Assembly: GCF_003259845.1 (NCBI RefSeq) | Contig: NZ_QLMJ01000017.1 | Location: forward strand, 186,001 to 250,000 | Direction: 5' to 3' | Length of the DNA: 64,000 nucleotides | DNA from: Actinoplanes lutulentus | GTDB lineage: Bacteria > Actinomycetota > Actinomycetes > Mycobacteriales > Micromonosporaceae | In this document: piece after piece, positions 24,673 through 33,578 of the stretch | Position numbering within the stretch: the first letter of the stretch is position 1 | Layout of the letters: each line of letters begins with the position of its first letter | Position numbers and translations under genes: made by a program | Notes under the pieces: model-generated | What the model saw: the letters and a program-made list of their open reading frames with translations, nothing else | What the model was told of the DNA's origin: nothing | The model's database searches: none

Positions 24673-24855
24673 CCGGCTGTCGCTCACGGCTGTTGGCTGC
24701 ACGCCACGGCGACCCTCCCGTACAGCCATCCCGAACCGGCTGGCCCTCACGGCTCCTGGCTGCACACCACGGCGACCCTCCGGTACAGCCAACCCGAACC
24801 GGCTGGCGCTCACGGCTGCTGGCTGGACGCCGCGGCGGCCGTGCTGTGCAGCCAG
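24673..24855. repeat. 63-bp tandem repeat, about 2.9 copies
   Basis: Copies start at 24673, 24736 and 24799, each with CCGGCTG(G/T)CNCTCACGGCT followed by GGCTGCAC and CGGCGACCCTCC boxes. The third is truncated. The 63-bp period keeps frame on both strands, but neither translation resembles a known protein. Confidence 0.75.
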
Positions 24856-24860
24856 GCTTC

Positions 24861-25000
24861 GGGACAAACGGCGGCGGCCCCGAGACAGACCGCGGCGGCC
24901 CTGGAACAGACAACATCGGCCCCAGGACAGCGACGGCGGCACGGGAGAATGGGACAGACGGCGGCGGCCCCGCGACAGCGGCGGCGGCCTCGTCGAAGAC
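24861..25000. repeat. Degenerate GC-rich minisatellite (about 20-24 bp units)
   Basis: Repeats of the type GGGACAGACGGCGGCGGCCCC with variable linkers occur about six times in a row, directly after the 63-bp repeat array. Confidence 0.55.
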
Positions 25001-25027
25001 GAACGGTGCCCCCGGGCGAAGACGAAC

Positions 25028-25059
25028 GGTGCTCCCGGCTCATTCGAGCCGGGAGCACC
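25028..25059. terminator. Hairpin terminator of the GH87-like gene
   Basis: A perfect 14-bp stem (GGTGCTCCCGGCTC and complement) with an ATTC loop lies 15 bp past the stop codon of the minus-strand gene. Confidence 0.75.
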
Positions 25060-25074
25060 GCGGGTTGACTGGTG

Positions 25075-28000
25075 TCAGCTGCCGCTGATCACGAACTGCG
25101 AGCCCGGCTGGGTGACGATGTTGCCGTCGGCTGAGTTGGTGATTGTGACGTTGGAGAGGACCGCGTTGCCGCGCGCCCCGCTCATCGCCAGGATCCCCGC
25201 CCCGTTGACCGACTTGTCGACTTTCACGTTGGTGATGGCGACGTTCGGCATGTTGCCGCCGCCGTTCTTGAACTGGATGCCGTCGTACGTCGAGTCCACG
25301 ATGTCGGTGTCGCGGATCGTGACGCCGGTGATGTCCTTCGTCGAGGGGAACAGGGTGATCGCCCCGAACTCCTGGTCCTCGTTCCAGAATGCCCCGCCGG
25401 TGCGGTACAGACCGTTGTTCGCCAGCAGCGTGGTGCCGCCGAACGCGAGCGGGCTGTGGTCGGTCGCCAGCATGATGCCGGGGTAGTTCATCGTGTCGTA
25501 GATCAGGTTGTTCTGCGCGGAGTTGTTCGACCCGCCGTAGATGGCGATGCCGTTGGCCCGCCACGGCAGCTGGATGGTGTTGTTCAGGAAGTGGTTGTCG
25601 TGGTTGATGTCCACCGACTGGTCCTTCACGTACGGGTTCGCCCAGCTCGCGAGCGCGTCGTCGCCGTTGGTACGGAATGACGAGTTGAACACCCGTGAAT
25701 TACGCGTCCCGTTGGAGAAGTTGATCCCGTCGGCGAACGTGTTCCGGATCCGCATACCGGTGAACTCGAGCCCGTCACCCGGGTTCCAGTAAGCAGGGGT
25801 GTCCGAGTAATCCCGCCCGACCCAGGCACCGACATTCACGTGCTCGATCCACACGTTACTGATCTTGGTGTTCCGACCGAACCGCCCGTTCAGACCATGA
25901 CCCCGGTTCGCCCGGTTCTGCGTGTTGCCGAAAATCGCGATGTCCGAGATCTGGGTGTTGTCGTCGATGTCGAAGCCGACGTTGCCCTCGTGCGGGTGGT
26001 TGATCCCGCCGGTGGCGTTCTGCGGCTGGGTGTCGGAGTACAGCACCGAGTGCCACATGCCGGCGCCGCGGATCACCACGTTGCGCAGGCCCTTCTGGTT
26101 CCACTGTCCACGCGTGGGGTCGACCGACAGGATCTTCTGCTCCTGCCGCCACTGTCCGGCCGGGATCCAGACGCAGCTGATCACGCCGTTCTCGTCGTCG
26201 GCGACGGCCCGCTGGATGGCGGCGGTGTCGTCGGCGCCGTCGTTCGGCACCGCGCCGTACGTGGTGATCGAGGTGCAACCGGCCGGCTGCGAGACGGCGG
26301 GCGCCACCTGCTCCAGATCGACCAGGTCGATGATGTAGAACGCCGCCGAGTCACCGGCGTCGCGCTGCAGCTTGAAGCGGGTGCCGGCCGGGTACGACGA
26401 CGCCAGCAGAGCGTGCGACTCGTCGAACAGCCGGCGGGCGTCCGGTCCGGGTGTGTTGGACAGCGACTCGGTGTCGTCGGTGGTGCCGTACAGCCAGCTG
26501 TTACGCGACGACAGGGTCAGCTTGCGGCTGAAGACGTCGTTGACGTACAGGCTGATCGTGGCGTCCTGACCGCCGCCGCTCGCGGAGTCCGGCACCGAGT
26601 TACGCACCACGATGGAGTTCGCCTGGTTCGTGGAGGTGAACTCGACGAACTGCCCGGTGCTGTTGAGCCGTACCGACTGGCGGCCGGAGGATTCCGTACC
26701 GAAGTTGGTGTGGCCGAACGTGCGCAGCTGGTCGGTCTGAACGAGGGTTCCCTGGTAACGAGCGGCCTCGGCTTCGTAAGACGTATACGGCACCGCGGCG
26801 CCACGTCCGACGACGATCGACTTGGTCAGGACGTTGTTGTTCTCGTTGGTCTCCGCGACCGTACCCGCGGAGTCGGCCGTCGCGGTGGCGGTGGCTCCGC
26901 CGCTGGTGGCCGTCCAGGTGCCGCCGATGGTGACGGTCGTGGTCGCCCCGGCCGCGATCGCCGGAGTCGCGCCGGTCAGCGTGGTGCTGCCGACGACCAG
27001 CCGGGTGGTGCTGGCGCCGGCTGCGCTCGTACCCCGGTTGGTGACCGCGACGGTGAAGCTCACCGCGGCGCCGGCCGCCGGGTTCGCCGGGGTGTTGCTG
27101 ATCGCGGTGACCTGCAGGTCGGGTCCGGGCGCCTGGCTGACCACCAGCTGCGAGGACGCGGTGAACGTGTTGTTGTCGTTGTTCGTCTCGGCGACGGTGT
27201 TCGCCGGGTCGACGACCGCCGACACGGTGTAGCTGCCCTGCGCCTTCGTACCGGCACTGGCGGTGACGGTCGCCGCGGCACCCGCGGCCAGGGCCGGGAC
27301 GTCGGCGGTGCCGGCGACGGTTCCGCCGAGCCGGAAGTCCAGCTTGGTGGCGGCGGACGCGGCCGTGCCGGAGTTGCGGACCACCGCGGACAGCGTGATC
27401 GCGCTGGTCTCGCTCGGCGCCGCCGGTGTCCAGGTGGCCGAGGTGACGACCAGGTCCGGGTTCGGCGCCCAGGCGCCGATCACCTGGAAGTCGGCGACCT
27501 GCCCACCGGGCGCGCCGGTGTTGCTGAAGAACTGCAGCCGTACGTCCGACGCGCTGCCGCTGACCGGAATCGTGACGGTGTTCTGGTTGGTCGACGGGTT
27601 GAAGCCGTAGTCCGCGCGGGCCTTCAGCTCGGTGAAACCGGTGGCGGTTCCGGCCCGGCCGAGGACCTGGATGTTCTGGGTACGCGCACCCCAGGCCGCG
27701 TCCGGGTTCAGCTTGACGACGACGCCGGTAAGGGAGGCGTCGGCGCCCAGCTTCACGGTGAGTGTGGACGGGAAGCCGGTGGACTCCCAGTAACTGCTCA
27801 CGCTGGTGTCGTTGGCGTTCGCTGCCACGAAGTTGAACGTCGACGACGACGCCTCGATCGGCTTGCTCAGCGCCAGATTCGAGCCGGTCGGCGGGTCAGG
27901 ATCGGGGTCGGGATCGACGGGGCCACTCGGGCCGTACACCTCGAACTCGGCGAGCTGGCCCGCCGGCCAGCCGGTGTTGGCGGTGACGTTGACCCGCACG

Positions 28001-28428
28001 TACCGGACGCTCGCCGAGGTGAAACCGATGGTGACGGTGTTGCCGGTCGCCGGGTCGAAGACCCGGCCGGCCGAGGCCGAGAGCGTGCTGAAGCTGGATC
28101 CGTTCGTGCTGCCCTGCACGCTCAGCGTCTGCGTGCGGGTGGCCCACGCGGTCGCCGGCGGCAGTTTGAGGATCACCTGGTCGACCGTGGCGGTGGCGCC
28201 GAGGTCGACCTGCACCCATTGCGGGAATGATCCGTTCGGGCTCTCCCAATAACTCTGCTGGTTACCGTCGGTGACGGCGGAGGCGGGTTGCGCGCCGAGG
28301 GATCCGCTGGCGGAGGCGGCTTTGCCGGCGGCCAGGTTGGGTCCGGCGGCGTTCGCTGCCGGCGGCGACATGCCGAGGACGATCATGCCGGCCGCGACGA
28401 CCGCGGCGAGGAATCTGCTGCGTCTCAT
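25075..28428 (-). CDS. Secreted modular GH87-like alpha-1,3-glucanase/mycodextranase
   Basis: The 1117-residue protein has a signal peptide (MRRSRFLAAVVAAGMIVLG, cleavage near NAAG). Domains in order: discoidin/F5-8C-like (about 30-175), a second discoidin-like (about 185-320), two CARDB-type Ig domains (about 325-435 and 440-550; each with the TV(A/V)ETN(E/D)(N/D)NN edge), a CBM6/35-like domain (YEAEAARYQG, FIIDLVDLE region), and a right-handed beta-helix catalytic domain starting at TTYGAVPNDGADDTAAIQ. GDGLEFTGMRIRNTFADGINF and RTNGDDALASWAN match the Asp-rich active-site region of GH87 enzymes. These cleave alpha-1,3-glucan in fungal walls or dental-type glucans. Family assignment is by pattern; other beta-helix lyases are possible. 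It is monocistronic between two strong terminators. Confidence 0.72.
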   Translation of the reverse strand: MRRSRFLAAVVAAGMIVLGMSPPAANAAGPNLAAGKAASASGSLGAQPASAVTDGNQQSYWESPNGSFPQWVQVDLGATATVDQVILKLPPATAWATRTQTLSVQGSTNGSSFSTLSASAGRVFDPATGNTVTIGFTSASVRYVRVNVTANTGWPAGQLAEFEVYGPSGPVDPDPDPDPPTGSNLALSKPIEASSSTFNFVAANANDTSVSSYWESTGFPSTLTVKLGADASLTGVVVKLNPDAAWGARTQNIQVLGRAGTATGFTELKARADYGFNPSTNQNTVTIPVSGSASDVRLQFFSNTGAPGGQVADFQVIGAWAPNPDLVVTSATWTPAAPSETSAITLSAVVRNSGTAASAATKLDFRLGGTVAGTADVPALAAGAAATVTASAGTKAQGSYTVSAVVDPANTVAETNNDNNTFTASSQLVVSQAPGPDLQVTAISNTPANPAAGAAVSFTVAVTNRGTSAAGASTTRLVVGSTTLTGATPAIAAGATTTVTIGGTWTATSGGATATATADSAGTVAETNENNNVLTKSIVVGRGAAVPYTSYEAEAARYQGTLVQTDQLRTFGHTNFGTESSGRQSVRLNSTGQFVEFTSTNQANSIVVRNSVPDSASGGGQDATISLYVNDVFSRKLTLSSRNSWLYGTTDDTESLSNTPGPDARRLFDESHALLASSYPAGTRFKLQRDAGDSAAFYIIDLVDLEQVAPAVSQPAGCTSITTYGAVPNDGADDTAAIQRAVADDENGVISCVWIPAGQWRQEQKILSVDPTRGQWNQKGLRNVVIRGAGMWHSVLYSDTQPQNATGGINHPHEGNVGFDIDDNTQISDIAIFGNTQNRANRGHGLNGRFGRNTKISNVWIEHVNVGAWVGRDYSDTPAYWNPGDGLEFTGMRIRNTFADGINFSNGTRNSRVFNSSFRTNGDDALASWANPYVKDQSVDINHDNHFLNNTIQLPWRANGIAIYGGSNNSAQNNLIYDTMNYPGIMLATDHSPLAFGGTTLLANNGLYRTGGAFWNEDQEFGAITLFPSTKDITGVTIRDTDIVDSTYDGIQFKNGGGNMPNVAITNVKVDKSVNGAGILAMSGARGNAVLSNVTITNSADGNIVTQPGSQFVISGS

Positions 28429-28507
28429 GGGTTCCGTCCTGTGCGGGGCGGGAGCGGGGGAAGACGGTGCTGAGATATTGCGACGCTCTTGGAACAAATT
28501 TCCGGCT

Positions 28508-28531
28508 CCTTGCCAAGTTCTTTCAGCAAGG
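28508..28531. promoter_or_regulatory. Inverted repeat upstream of the GH87-like gene
   Basis: CCTTGC and GCAAGG arms flank a 12-bp centre about 80 bp upstream of the start. It could be an operator for an unlinked regulator; evidence is limited to the symmetry and position. Confidence 0.3.
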
Positions 28532-28638
28532 GGCATTCAATGTTTCAGATGCGTCACCAGTTCGTCAACGACTGCGATCGATACTTTGCGAGCCCAAGAT
28601 CAAGACCCAGATCAAGCCCCTTGGGTACGCACAAAGCA

Positions 28639-28676
28639 GAGCGGGTCGTCACGACAAGTGCCGTGACGACCCGCTC
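28639..28676. terminator. Hairpin terminator of the lipase gene
   Basis: A perfect 15-bp stem (GAGCGGGTCGTCACG and complement) with an 8-nt loop lies 24 bp past the stop of the minus-strand lipase gene. Confidence 0.75.
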
Positions 28677-28700
28677 AGGCGGAGGAGCGTTGCCGCGCCC

Positions 28701-30023
28701 CTACAACAGAACCGGCAGCAGCGCGCAGTTGGAGATCGCCGGGACGCCCGCGAGCCGCAGGGTGAGCCAGTCGACGGCGGTGCCCTGGTCGGTGAGCAGC
28801 GGACCGAAATGGTTCAGCAGCGGGCTGCCCGAGTCGGCGAGCAGGATCGGGTCGTAGACGACCTTTCCACCGCGCCGGCACCAGTCGGCGGCGAGAGTGC
28901 GCGCCTGGCCGTGGGCGACCAGGTTGTCGCTCACCCCGGTGGCCACCCGGACCACGCCGACCGGCTTGCGGGTGCCGATCAGCTGATCGCCGATGGCGGC
29001 CTTCAGGACGGGTTCGGCCGCGATGATCGACGCCAGCGACTGACCGCTCCTGGTCCACCCGGTGCTGCGCTTGTTCGCGTACCCGAAGAGCGCGTCGCCG
29101 ACGCACATGGTGGACAGATCCGCGAGCGCGGCCCGGCCGGCGTCGTTGAGGTAGGAGTCGACGAGCGGCTTCAGCGCCGGCACGGTCTGGGTGAACCCGT
29201 TGATCGACCAGCCCAGCGCGCCGACCAGCTCGGTGCCGTCGATCGCGGCGACGACGTCGATCAGGTTGGCCGGCGGCGCACCGGCGTACGTCGCGGTGAG
29301 CTTGACGTCGGGCGCGTACGTCGGCTGCAGCTCGGCGGCCGACGCGACAGCGCCGCCGCCCTGGCTGTACCCGTAGAGTCCGACGGCCGAGGCCGCGGTG
29401 ACCGAGGTGCCGGTCAGCTTCTTGGCGGCGCGGGCGGCGTCGAGCACGGCATGCCCGGAGTCGACGCGGCCGACGTAGGTGTGCAGCCGGTCCGTCGTAC
29501 CGAGTCCCGGGTAGTCGGTCTGCACCACCGCGATGCCCTTGGCGAGCAGCCGGTAGATCGCCAGGATCTCGTACCCGATCGACACCGTCGAACGTTCCTG
29601 ACCGATGCCGAGGATCAGGCCCTTCTCCAGCGCGAGCGAGGTCGAGCACTGGTCGCCCTGGCCCATGGTCCCGGGCGCGAGCACGACCAGCGGCCGCGAT
29701 CCGGAACCACGCCAGGCGGCGGCCGGCTCGATGTAGGCACCGGTGACGGCGACCGGGCCGCCGCCCGCGTCGGTCGACTTGTACATGATCCGGGTCGCGC
29801 TGCCGGGCAGGGTGCCGGTGATGCCGGGCAAGGAGAGAGCGAGCTTGAGCGGTTGGGTGCGGATCAGCGTGCCGTCGGCCGCGGGCAGGTCTGCCGGCGG
29901 GTCGTAGAACGCGGGGATCGTGATCCCCCGGGAAACAGCGGCCTGCGCCGGGACCGCCGCAACCGTCGTGGCGGCGACGGTTGCGGCGAGAATCGCTACG
30001 GACATGCGGAAACGACCGGACAT
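28701..30023 (-). CDS. Secretory lipase (LIP family)
   Basis: The 440-residue exported protein has a signal peptide ending near PAQAA and a secretory-lipase alpha/beta hydrolase fold, a family that includes Candida LIPs and many actinobacterial esterases. The nucleophile elbow is GLYGYSQGGGA. Conserved VVLAPGTMGQGDQC and VQTDYPGLGT segments lie upstream, and HGQARTLAADWCRRGG with a late NHFGPLL supply the acid and base region. It probably hydrolyses acylglycerols or other lipid esters outside the cell. The start with GGAGGG is preferred over an ATG ten codons upstream. It is monocistronic. Confidence 0.85.
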   Translation of the reverse strand: MSGRFRMSVAILAATVAATTVAAVPAQAAVSRGITIPAFYDPPADLPAADGTLIRTQPLKLALSLPGITGTLPGSATRIMYKSTDAGGGPVAVTGAYIEPAAAWRGSGSRPLVVLAPGTMGQGDQCSTSLALEKGLILGIGQERSTVSIGYEILAIYRLLAKGIAVVQTDYPGLGTTDRLHTYVGRVDSGHAVLDAARAAKKLTGTSVTAASAVGLYGYSQGGGAVASAAELQPTYAPDVKLTATYAGAPPANLIDVVAAIDGTELVGALGWSINGFTQTVPALKPLVDSYLNDAGRAALADLSTMCVGDALFGYANKRSTGWTRSGQSLASIIAAEPVLKAAIGDQLIGTRKPVGVVRVATGVSDNLVAHGQARTLAADWCRRGGKVVYDPILLADSGSPLLNHFGPLLTDQGTAVDWLTLRLAGVPAISNCALLPVLL

Positions 30024-30040
30024 GTGCCCTCCACTGACTC

Positions 30041-30071
30041 GGTTTTCAGTCATCGAAATCGATGGGAAACC
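30041..30071. promoter_or_regulatory. Imperfect palindrome upstream of the lipase gene
   Basis: An inner CATCGA-AA-TCGATG dyad is flanked by GGTTTTC and GGAAACC arms, 18 bp before the chosen start. Possible operator; its regulator is not identified. Confidence 0.35.
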
Positions 30072-30126
30072 GTGCGGTTACCGGAAGGTAACTTCAGGAA
30101 CCGAGACAAACCAGAGGGATGTTTTC

Positions 30127-31725
30127 TCACTCTCGCGCGGCGGCCACCCGGTGCGGGACGGGTACGAAGACCAGGTGCCGCGCCGGCTCGACGGCGTCGG
30201 CGAGGTCGTCGACACGCTGCTCCACCTGCCGGTCGAACGGCGTGAGCCGGCGCTCGTGCTGATCGAGGTGGTCCGCCCAGGACGCCACCCGGTACCGCTC
30301 GGTCAGCAGCGCCGGATCGGCCGCGTCACGCAGCAGCGCCCAGTGCGTCGCGCCGATGCGCAGGCGGCTGGTGCGCAGGTTCTCGATCGCTTCGAGGAAG
30401 TCCTCCAGGTGCTCCGGGGACACGTGATAGCGGACGACGATCTCCAGCGGATCGTCGGAGCCGGCACTCTCCTTCGCCGGCGAGGTGTCGTACGGGACAG
30501 CGGTCCGGTCGCCGATGTCGGTGCGGTGCAGCGGCAGCCACAACCCGGCCACCGTGGTCGCGAGCAGCAGCAATCCGGCGACGGCGAACGTGGTGCCGAG
30601 GCCGATCCAGGTGGTGACGACACCCCAGGCGGCGGCACTGCCGGCGAACGTCGCGAACAGCACCATCTGGTACACCGACAGGGCGCGGGCGCGGACCCAG
30701 TCGGGCAGGAACGCCTGGGTGGCGGCGTTCAGGCCGGCGATCACCGCGATCCAGGCCACGCCGACGGGCAGCAGGATGATCGACGCCTCGATCAGGTTGC
30801 GGGAGAACGCCAGGGCGATCAGACCGGCGCCGTAGACCACGCCGGCCACGGTGAGCTGCAGCGATGGTGACATCTTGTCGCGTACCAGGGGCAGCAGGAG
30901 CGCGCCGGCGACAGCGCCGACACCACCGGCGGCGAGCAGGATGCCGTACCCGGACGCGCCAAGGCCGAGGTGGCGTTCGGCCAGCGGGGCGAGCAGGGCC
31001 CAGAGCACGTTGGCGGGCACGGCGAACATCACCAGGCGCAGCAGAATCCGGCGGACCACCGGGGCGTAGGTGACGTAACGGCCACCGGCTTCGAGAGTGG
31101 ACCAGCTCGTTGCGCGTACCCCTGAAGTGGCTTTTGATCTTTGGGAAGGGGTGGCCGCGAGGGCGGCGCCGAAGAGGACGAAGGAGAGCGCGTTGAGCGC
31201 GAAGAGCCAGGGAACGCCCAGGTGGGCGAGGAGAAGACCGGCGATCGCCGGACCGACCGCGCGGGCCAGATTGACGCCGAGCGAGCTGAGCGTCGCGCCC
31301 TGACCGACCTCGGTACGAGGCAGCAGATCCGAGACGAAGGACTGGTACGCGGGCAGCTGGACCGCAGCGCCGCAGCCCAGCAGGAACGTGAAGGCCAGCA
31401 GCAGCTCCGGTGAGGTGTGCCCGGCCGCGGTGAGCACCGCCAGCAGCCCGGCGAGTACGGCCTGGACGGCCTGCGCCGCGAGCAGCAGCCGCCGCCGGTC
31501 GAGGAAGTCGGCCACCACACCGGCCGGGATGACCAGCAGGAGAACCGGCAGGCTGGAGGCGCTCTGCACGAGGGAGACCAGCAGGCTGGAGCTGTGCTGT
31601 TCGAGCAGCAGCCATTGGCCGCCGACGGTCTGCATCCAGGTGCCGACATTGGCGATGAAGGCGGCGATCCACACCACGCGGAACACCGGGCGGCGCAGCG
31701 GCGCCCACGCACCGGCGGCGCTCAT
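30127..31725 (-). CDS. MFS exporter, EntS/MFS_3-like, with C-terminal monooxygenase-like (ABM) extension
   Basis: The 532-residue protein has 12 predicted helices in its first 415 or so residues, starting WAPLRRPVFRVVWIAAFIANVGTWMQTVG, which is typical of the enterobactin-exporter (EntS-like) MFS family. The cytoplasmic C-terminal segment (about 430-532: LEIVVRYHVSPEHLEDFLEAI, then YRVASWADHLDQHERRLT) resembles the ABM/dimeric ferredoxin-like domain often found in this family. The ATG overlaps the stop of the DUF1275 gene (ATGA), so it is the last gene of the fumarase operon. Substrate unknown. Confidence 0.85.
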   Translation of the reverse strand: MSAAGAWAPLRRPVFRVVWIAAFIANVGTWMQTVGGQWLLLEQHSSSLLVSLVQSASSLPVLLLVIPAGVVADFLDRRRLLLAAQAVQAVLAGLLAVLTAAGHTSPELLLAFTFLLGCGAAVQLPAYQSFVSDLLPRTEVGQGATLSSLGVNLARAVGPAIAGLLLAHLGVPWLFALNALSFVLFGAALAATPSQRSKATSGVRATSWSTLEAGGRYVTYAPVVRRILLRLVMFAVPANVLWALLAPLAERHLGLGASGYGILLAAGGVGAVAGALLLPLVRDKMSPSLQLTVAGVVYGAGLIALAFSRNLIEASIILLPVGVAWIAVIAGLNAATQAFLPDWVRARALSVYQMVLFATFAGSAAAWGVVTTWIGLGTTFAVAGLLLLATTVAGLWLPLHRTDIGDRTAVPYDTSPAKESAGSDDPLEIVVRYHVSPEHLEDFLEAIENLRTSRLRIGATHWALLRDAADPALLTERYRVASWADHLDQHERRLTPFDRQVEQRVDDLADAVEPARHLVFVPVPHRVAAARE

Positions 31726-32366
31726 CGGGTTCCGCCTGCCGGCCGCGTCCACAGCCATACGGTCGTCGCCAGGGACACCGCTGCCGGGATGAACCAGGCG
31801 GTGTTACCGATCGCGTTGGCGGTCACCCCGGCCAGGACGCAGCCGATGGTGAAGCCGGCGAGCAGCGGCCAGGTGTTGCCGAACGCGGTGGCCGCCGCTT
31901 GCCGGTCACCTCTGGCGACAGCGAGCCTGACCAGGGCGATCGTCGCCGAGACGACGTTGCCGGTCATCACCGCCGTGGACGGCGCCGGTGCCACGAGCAG
32001 GTGCAGCAGCGAGTTCTGCAGGGCCATCGCGCAGACCGCGAGGAGCAGCGTCGCCAGGTTCGCGCCGGACAGGGCGGCCGCGATCAGCAGCACGGTCTGC
32101 CCGCACAGCAGCCACCGCTGGACCGCGAGGTCCTCGTGGAAGCGCAACGCCAGCAGGGTCGCCGCGGCTGTCGCCAGGATGAACACCGGGATGGTGAGCA
32201 GCGGGCCGAGATCCGGGGTGCGTCCCCGGGCCACGTCGGCGACGAAGACCACCAGGTTGCCGGTGATGTGTGCGGTGAAGACGCCGTGCAGCAGCAGCCA
32301 TCCGAGGCAGTCGGAGAGGCCGGCGATGAGGCTGAGCAGGCCGGTGGTCAGTTGTCTGGTGGTCAT
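31722..32366 (-). CDS. DUF1275 (YoaK-like) membrane protein
   Basis: The 214-residue protein has six predicted helices. The start TTGLLSLIAGLSDCLGWLLLHGVFTAHITGN is the recognisable DUF1275 signature (D, H and TGN positions), and a second half-repeat follows (PAPSTAVMTGNVVSATIAL). The family is an uncharacterised group of transporter-like proteins. It is coupled by ATGA overlaps on both sides: its start overlaps the stop of the ThrE/YjjPB-like gene and its stop overlaps the start of the MFS gene. Confidence 0.85.
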   Translation of the reverse strand: MTTRQLTTGLLSLIAGLSDCLGWLLLHGVFTAHITGNLVVFVADVARGRTPDLGPLLTIPVFILATAAATLLALRFHEDLAVQRWLLCGQTVLLIAAALSGANLATLLLAVCAMALQNSLLHLLVAPAPSTAVMTGNVVSATIALVRLAVARGDRQAAATAFGNTWPLLAGFTIGCVLAGVTANAIGNTAWFIPAAVSLATTVWLWTRPAGGTR

Positions 32367-33571
32367 GACGCGCCCTTGCGGTTGTTGATCAGACGCCAGG
32401 CGGTGATCGGCAGCAGCAGGCCGATGACCATGGCAAGGAGGATGACGACGGCGGTCGCGGCGTCCTGCGCACCGGTTACCAGCAGCGCGGCGGCGTCACC
32501 CTTGGCGAACGCGAGCTGCGCGAGCGCACTCGCGGCCCGGAAGACATAGACCCCGGGAATCAGGCAGACCACCGCGGCGAAGCCGACGGCTGCGAAGGGT
32601 ACGCGGTACCGGCGCGCCACCGGGATGAGCAGCACCCCGGCCAGCAGGCAGGCGATTCCGGCGCCGATCGCCAGGTTGACGTGCCAGACGGTGAGGGCGT
32701 ACCAGCGCACCGCGTGGACCAGCGCGCCGACGGCGGCCGACCAGGCGGCGATCCGCAGCCGCGCCGAATAGAAGATCAGGTAACAGGGCGCGACCACGCC
32801 GGCCGCGAGGGCGTCGAGCCACCAGGAGATCTCCCGGCCCGGCGCGGTCGCCGGCAACGACTCGCCACCAAGGGCGAGGCCGATGAGCAGGCCGGCCGAG
32901 ATGCCCAGCAGGATCAGCCCGGCGTAGATCAGCCGGGTCGTGCCGAGCCGCAGCCGCATGGCCGCGAGGTCGAGGGCGCCGTTGAGCAGGTGCGGGCCGG
33001 GTACCAGCACCATGCACGGGCAGACGACGACCAGGCGCAGGTCGGAGCTGAGATTCAGGCGTACCGCGATCGCGCCGATCACCCCGGCGAGCAGGGCGGC
33101 CGCGAAGGCCTGGGCGACCGCGCCGGCGCCGTATCTGCCCAGCCCGCGCCGCAGCAGGGCGCCGAGCCCCGCCGCGGCGCAGACGGCGAGCAGAGCCGGC
33201 CAGTGCCGGATGCCGAAGATGACGGCCAGCCCGCCCGCGCCGACCACGGCGGCCAGGGTGAACAGCAGTGTTCCGGCGGCGGGCAGGTCGCGGGCCTGGC
33301 GTACCCGATCCGCGAAGCCCTCGGGCGTGACCCGCTGGTTTTCCAGATCGTCGATGGCCTGCGTGGTGGCCTCGACCCGGGCCATGTTGATCGACAGCGG
33401 CGTTGCCTTGATGCTTTCCACTGGTCTCAGGGCCGCTGTGTCCCAGGTGAACTCCGGGGTCAGCGGGTGGCCGAGCGCCGCGCCGGCCCGTTTCACCGCC
33501 GTGATCGAATCCTCGGTCTCGTTGCCGTTGGCGTGCAGCACCGCGGCGGCGGTGAGGAGGCCGTCATCCAT
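32363..33571 (-). CDS. ThrE/YjjPB-type exporter (DUF1212-DUF3815 fusion)
   Basis: The 402-residue membrane protein has a soluble N-terminal DUF1212 part (LLTAAAVLHANGNETEDSITAVKRAGAALG) followed by about ten helices comprising the DUF1212 and DUF3815 halves, with the marker GALDLAAMRLRLGTTRL and CLIPGVYVFRAA. In Corynebacterium this architecture is the threonine/serine exporter ThrE. In E. coli the split version YjjP-YjjB exports succinate. Its start lies 7 nt after the fumarase stop, which favours C4-dicarboxylate export over amino acid export in this context. That is inference. Confidence 0.8.
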   Translation of the reverse strand: MDDGLLTAAAVLHANGNETEDSITAVKRAGAALGHPLTPEFTWDTAALRPVESIKATPLSINMARVEATTQAIDDLENQRVTPEGFADRVRQARDLPAAGTLLFTLAAVVGAGGLAVIFGIRHWPALLAVCAAAGLGALLRRGLGRYGAGAVAQAFAAALLAGVIGAIAVRLNLSSDLRLVVVCPCMVLVPGPHLLNGALDLAAMRLRLGTTRLIYAGLILLGISAGLLIGLALGGESLPATAPGREISWWLDALAAGVVAPCYLIFYSARLRIAAWSAAVGALVHAVRWYALTVWHVNLAIGAGIACLLAGVLLIPVARRYRVPFAAVGFAAVVCLIPGVYVFRAASALAQLAFAKGDAAALLVTGAQDAATAVVILLAMVIGLLLPITAWRLINNRKGAS

Positions 33572-33578
33572 GGTGTGC

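Noticed and set aside
24300..25000. Possible CRISPR array in the repeat-rich island
   Set aside because: Repeats of different families and lengths are mixed, there are no uniform spacers, the 63-bp units are head-to-tail without spacers, and no cas genes are present.
24665..25486. A 273-residue open frame across the 63-bp repeats into the GH87-like gene
   Set aside because: Its repeat part has no domain and its 3' half is antisense to the end of the glucanase gene; no ribosome site or promoter supports it.
25840..28230. A long plus-strand frame of nearly 800 residues opposite the GH87-like gene
   Set aside because: The translation is Val/Arg/Gly-rich without motifs, while the minus strand has a signal peptide and recognisable domains.
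28701..31725. Lipase, MFS exporter and fumarase genes as one long operon
   Set aside because: A gap of about 100 bp with its own palindrome separates the MFS gene from the lipase, which also has its own terminator, so the lipase is treated as a separate unit.
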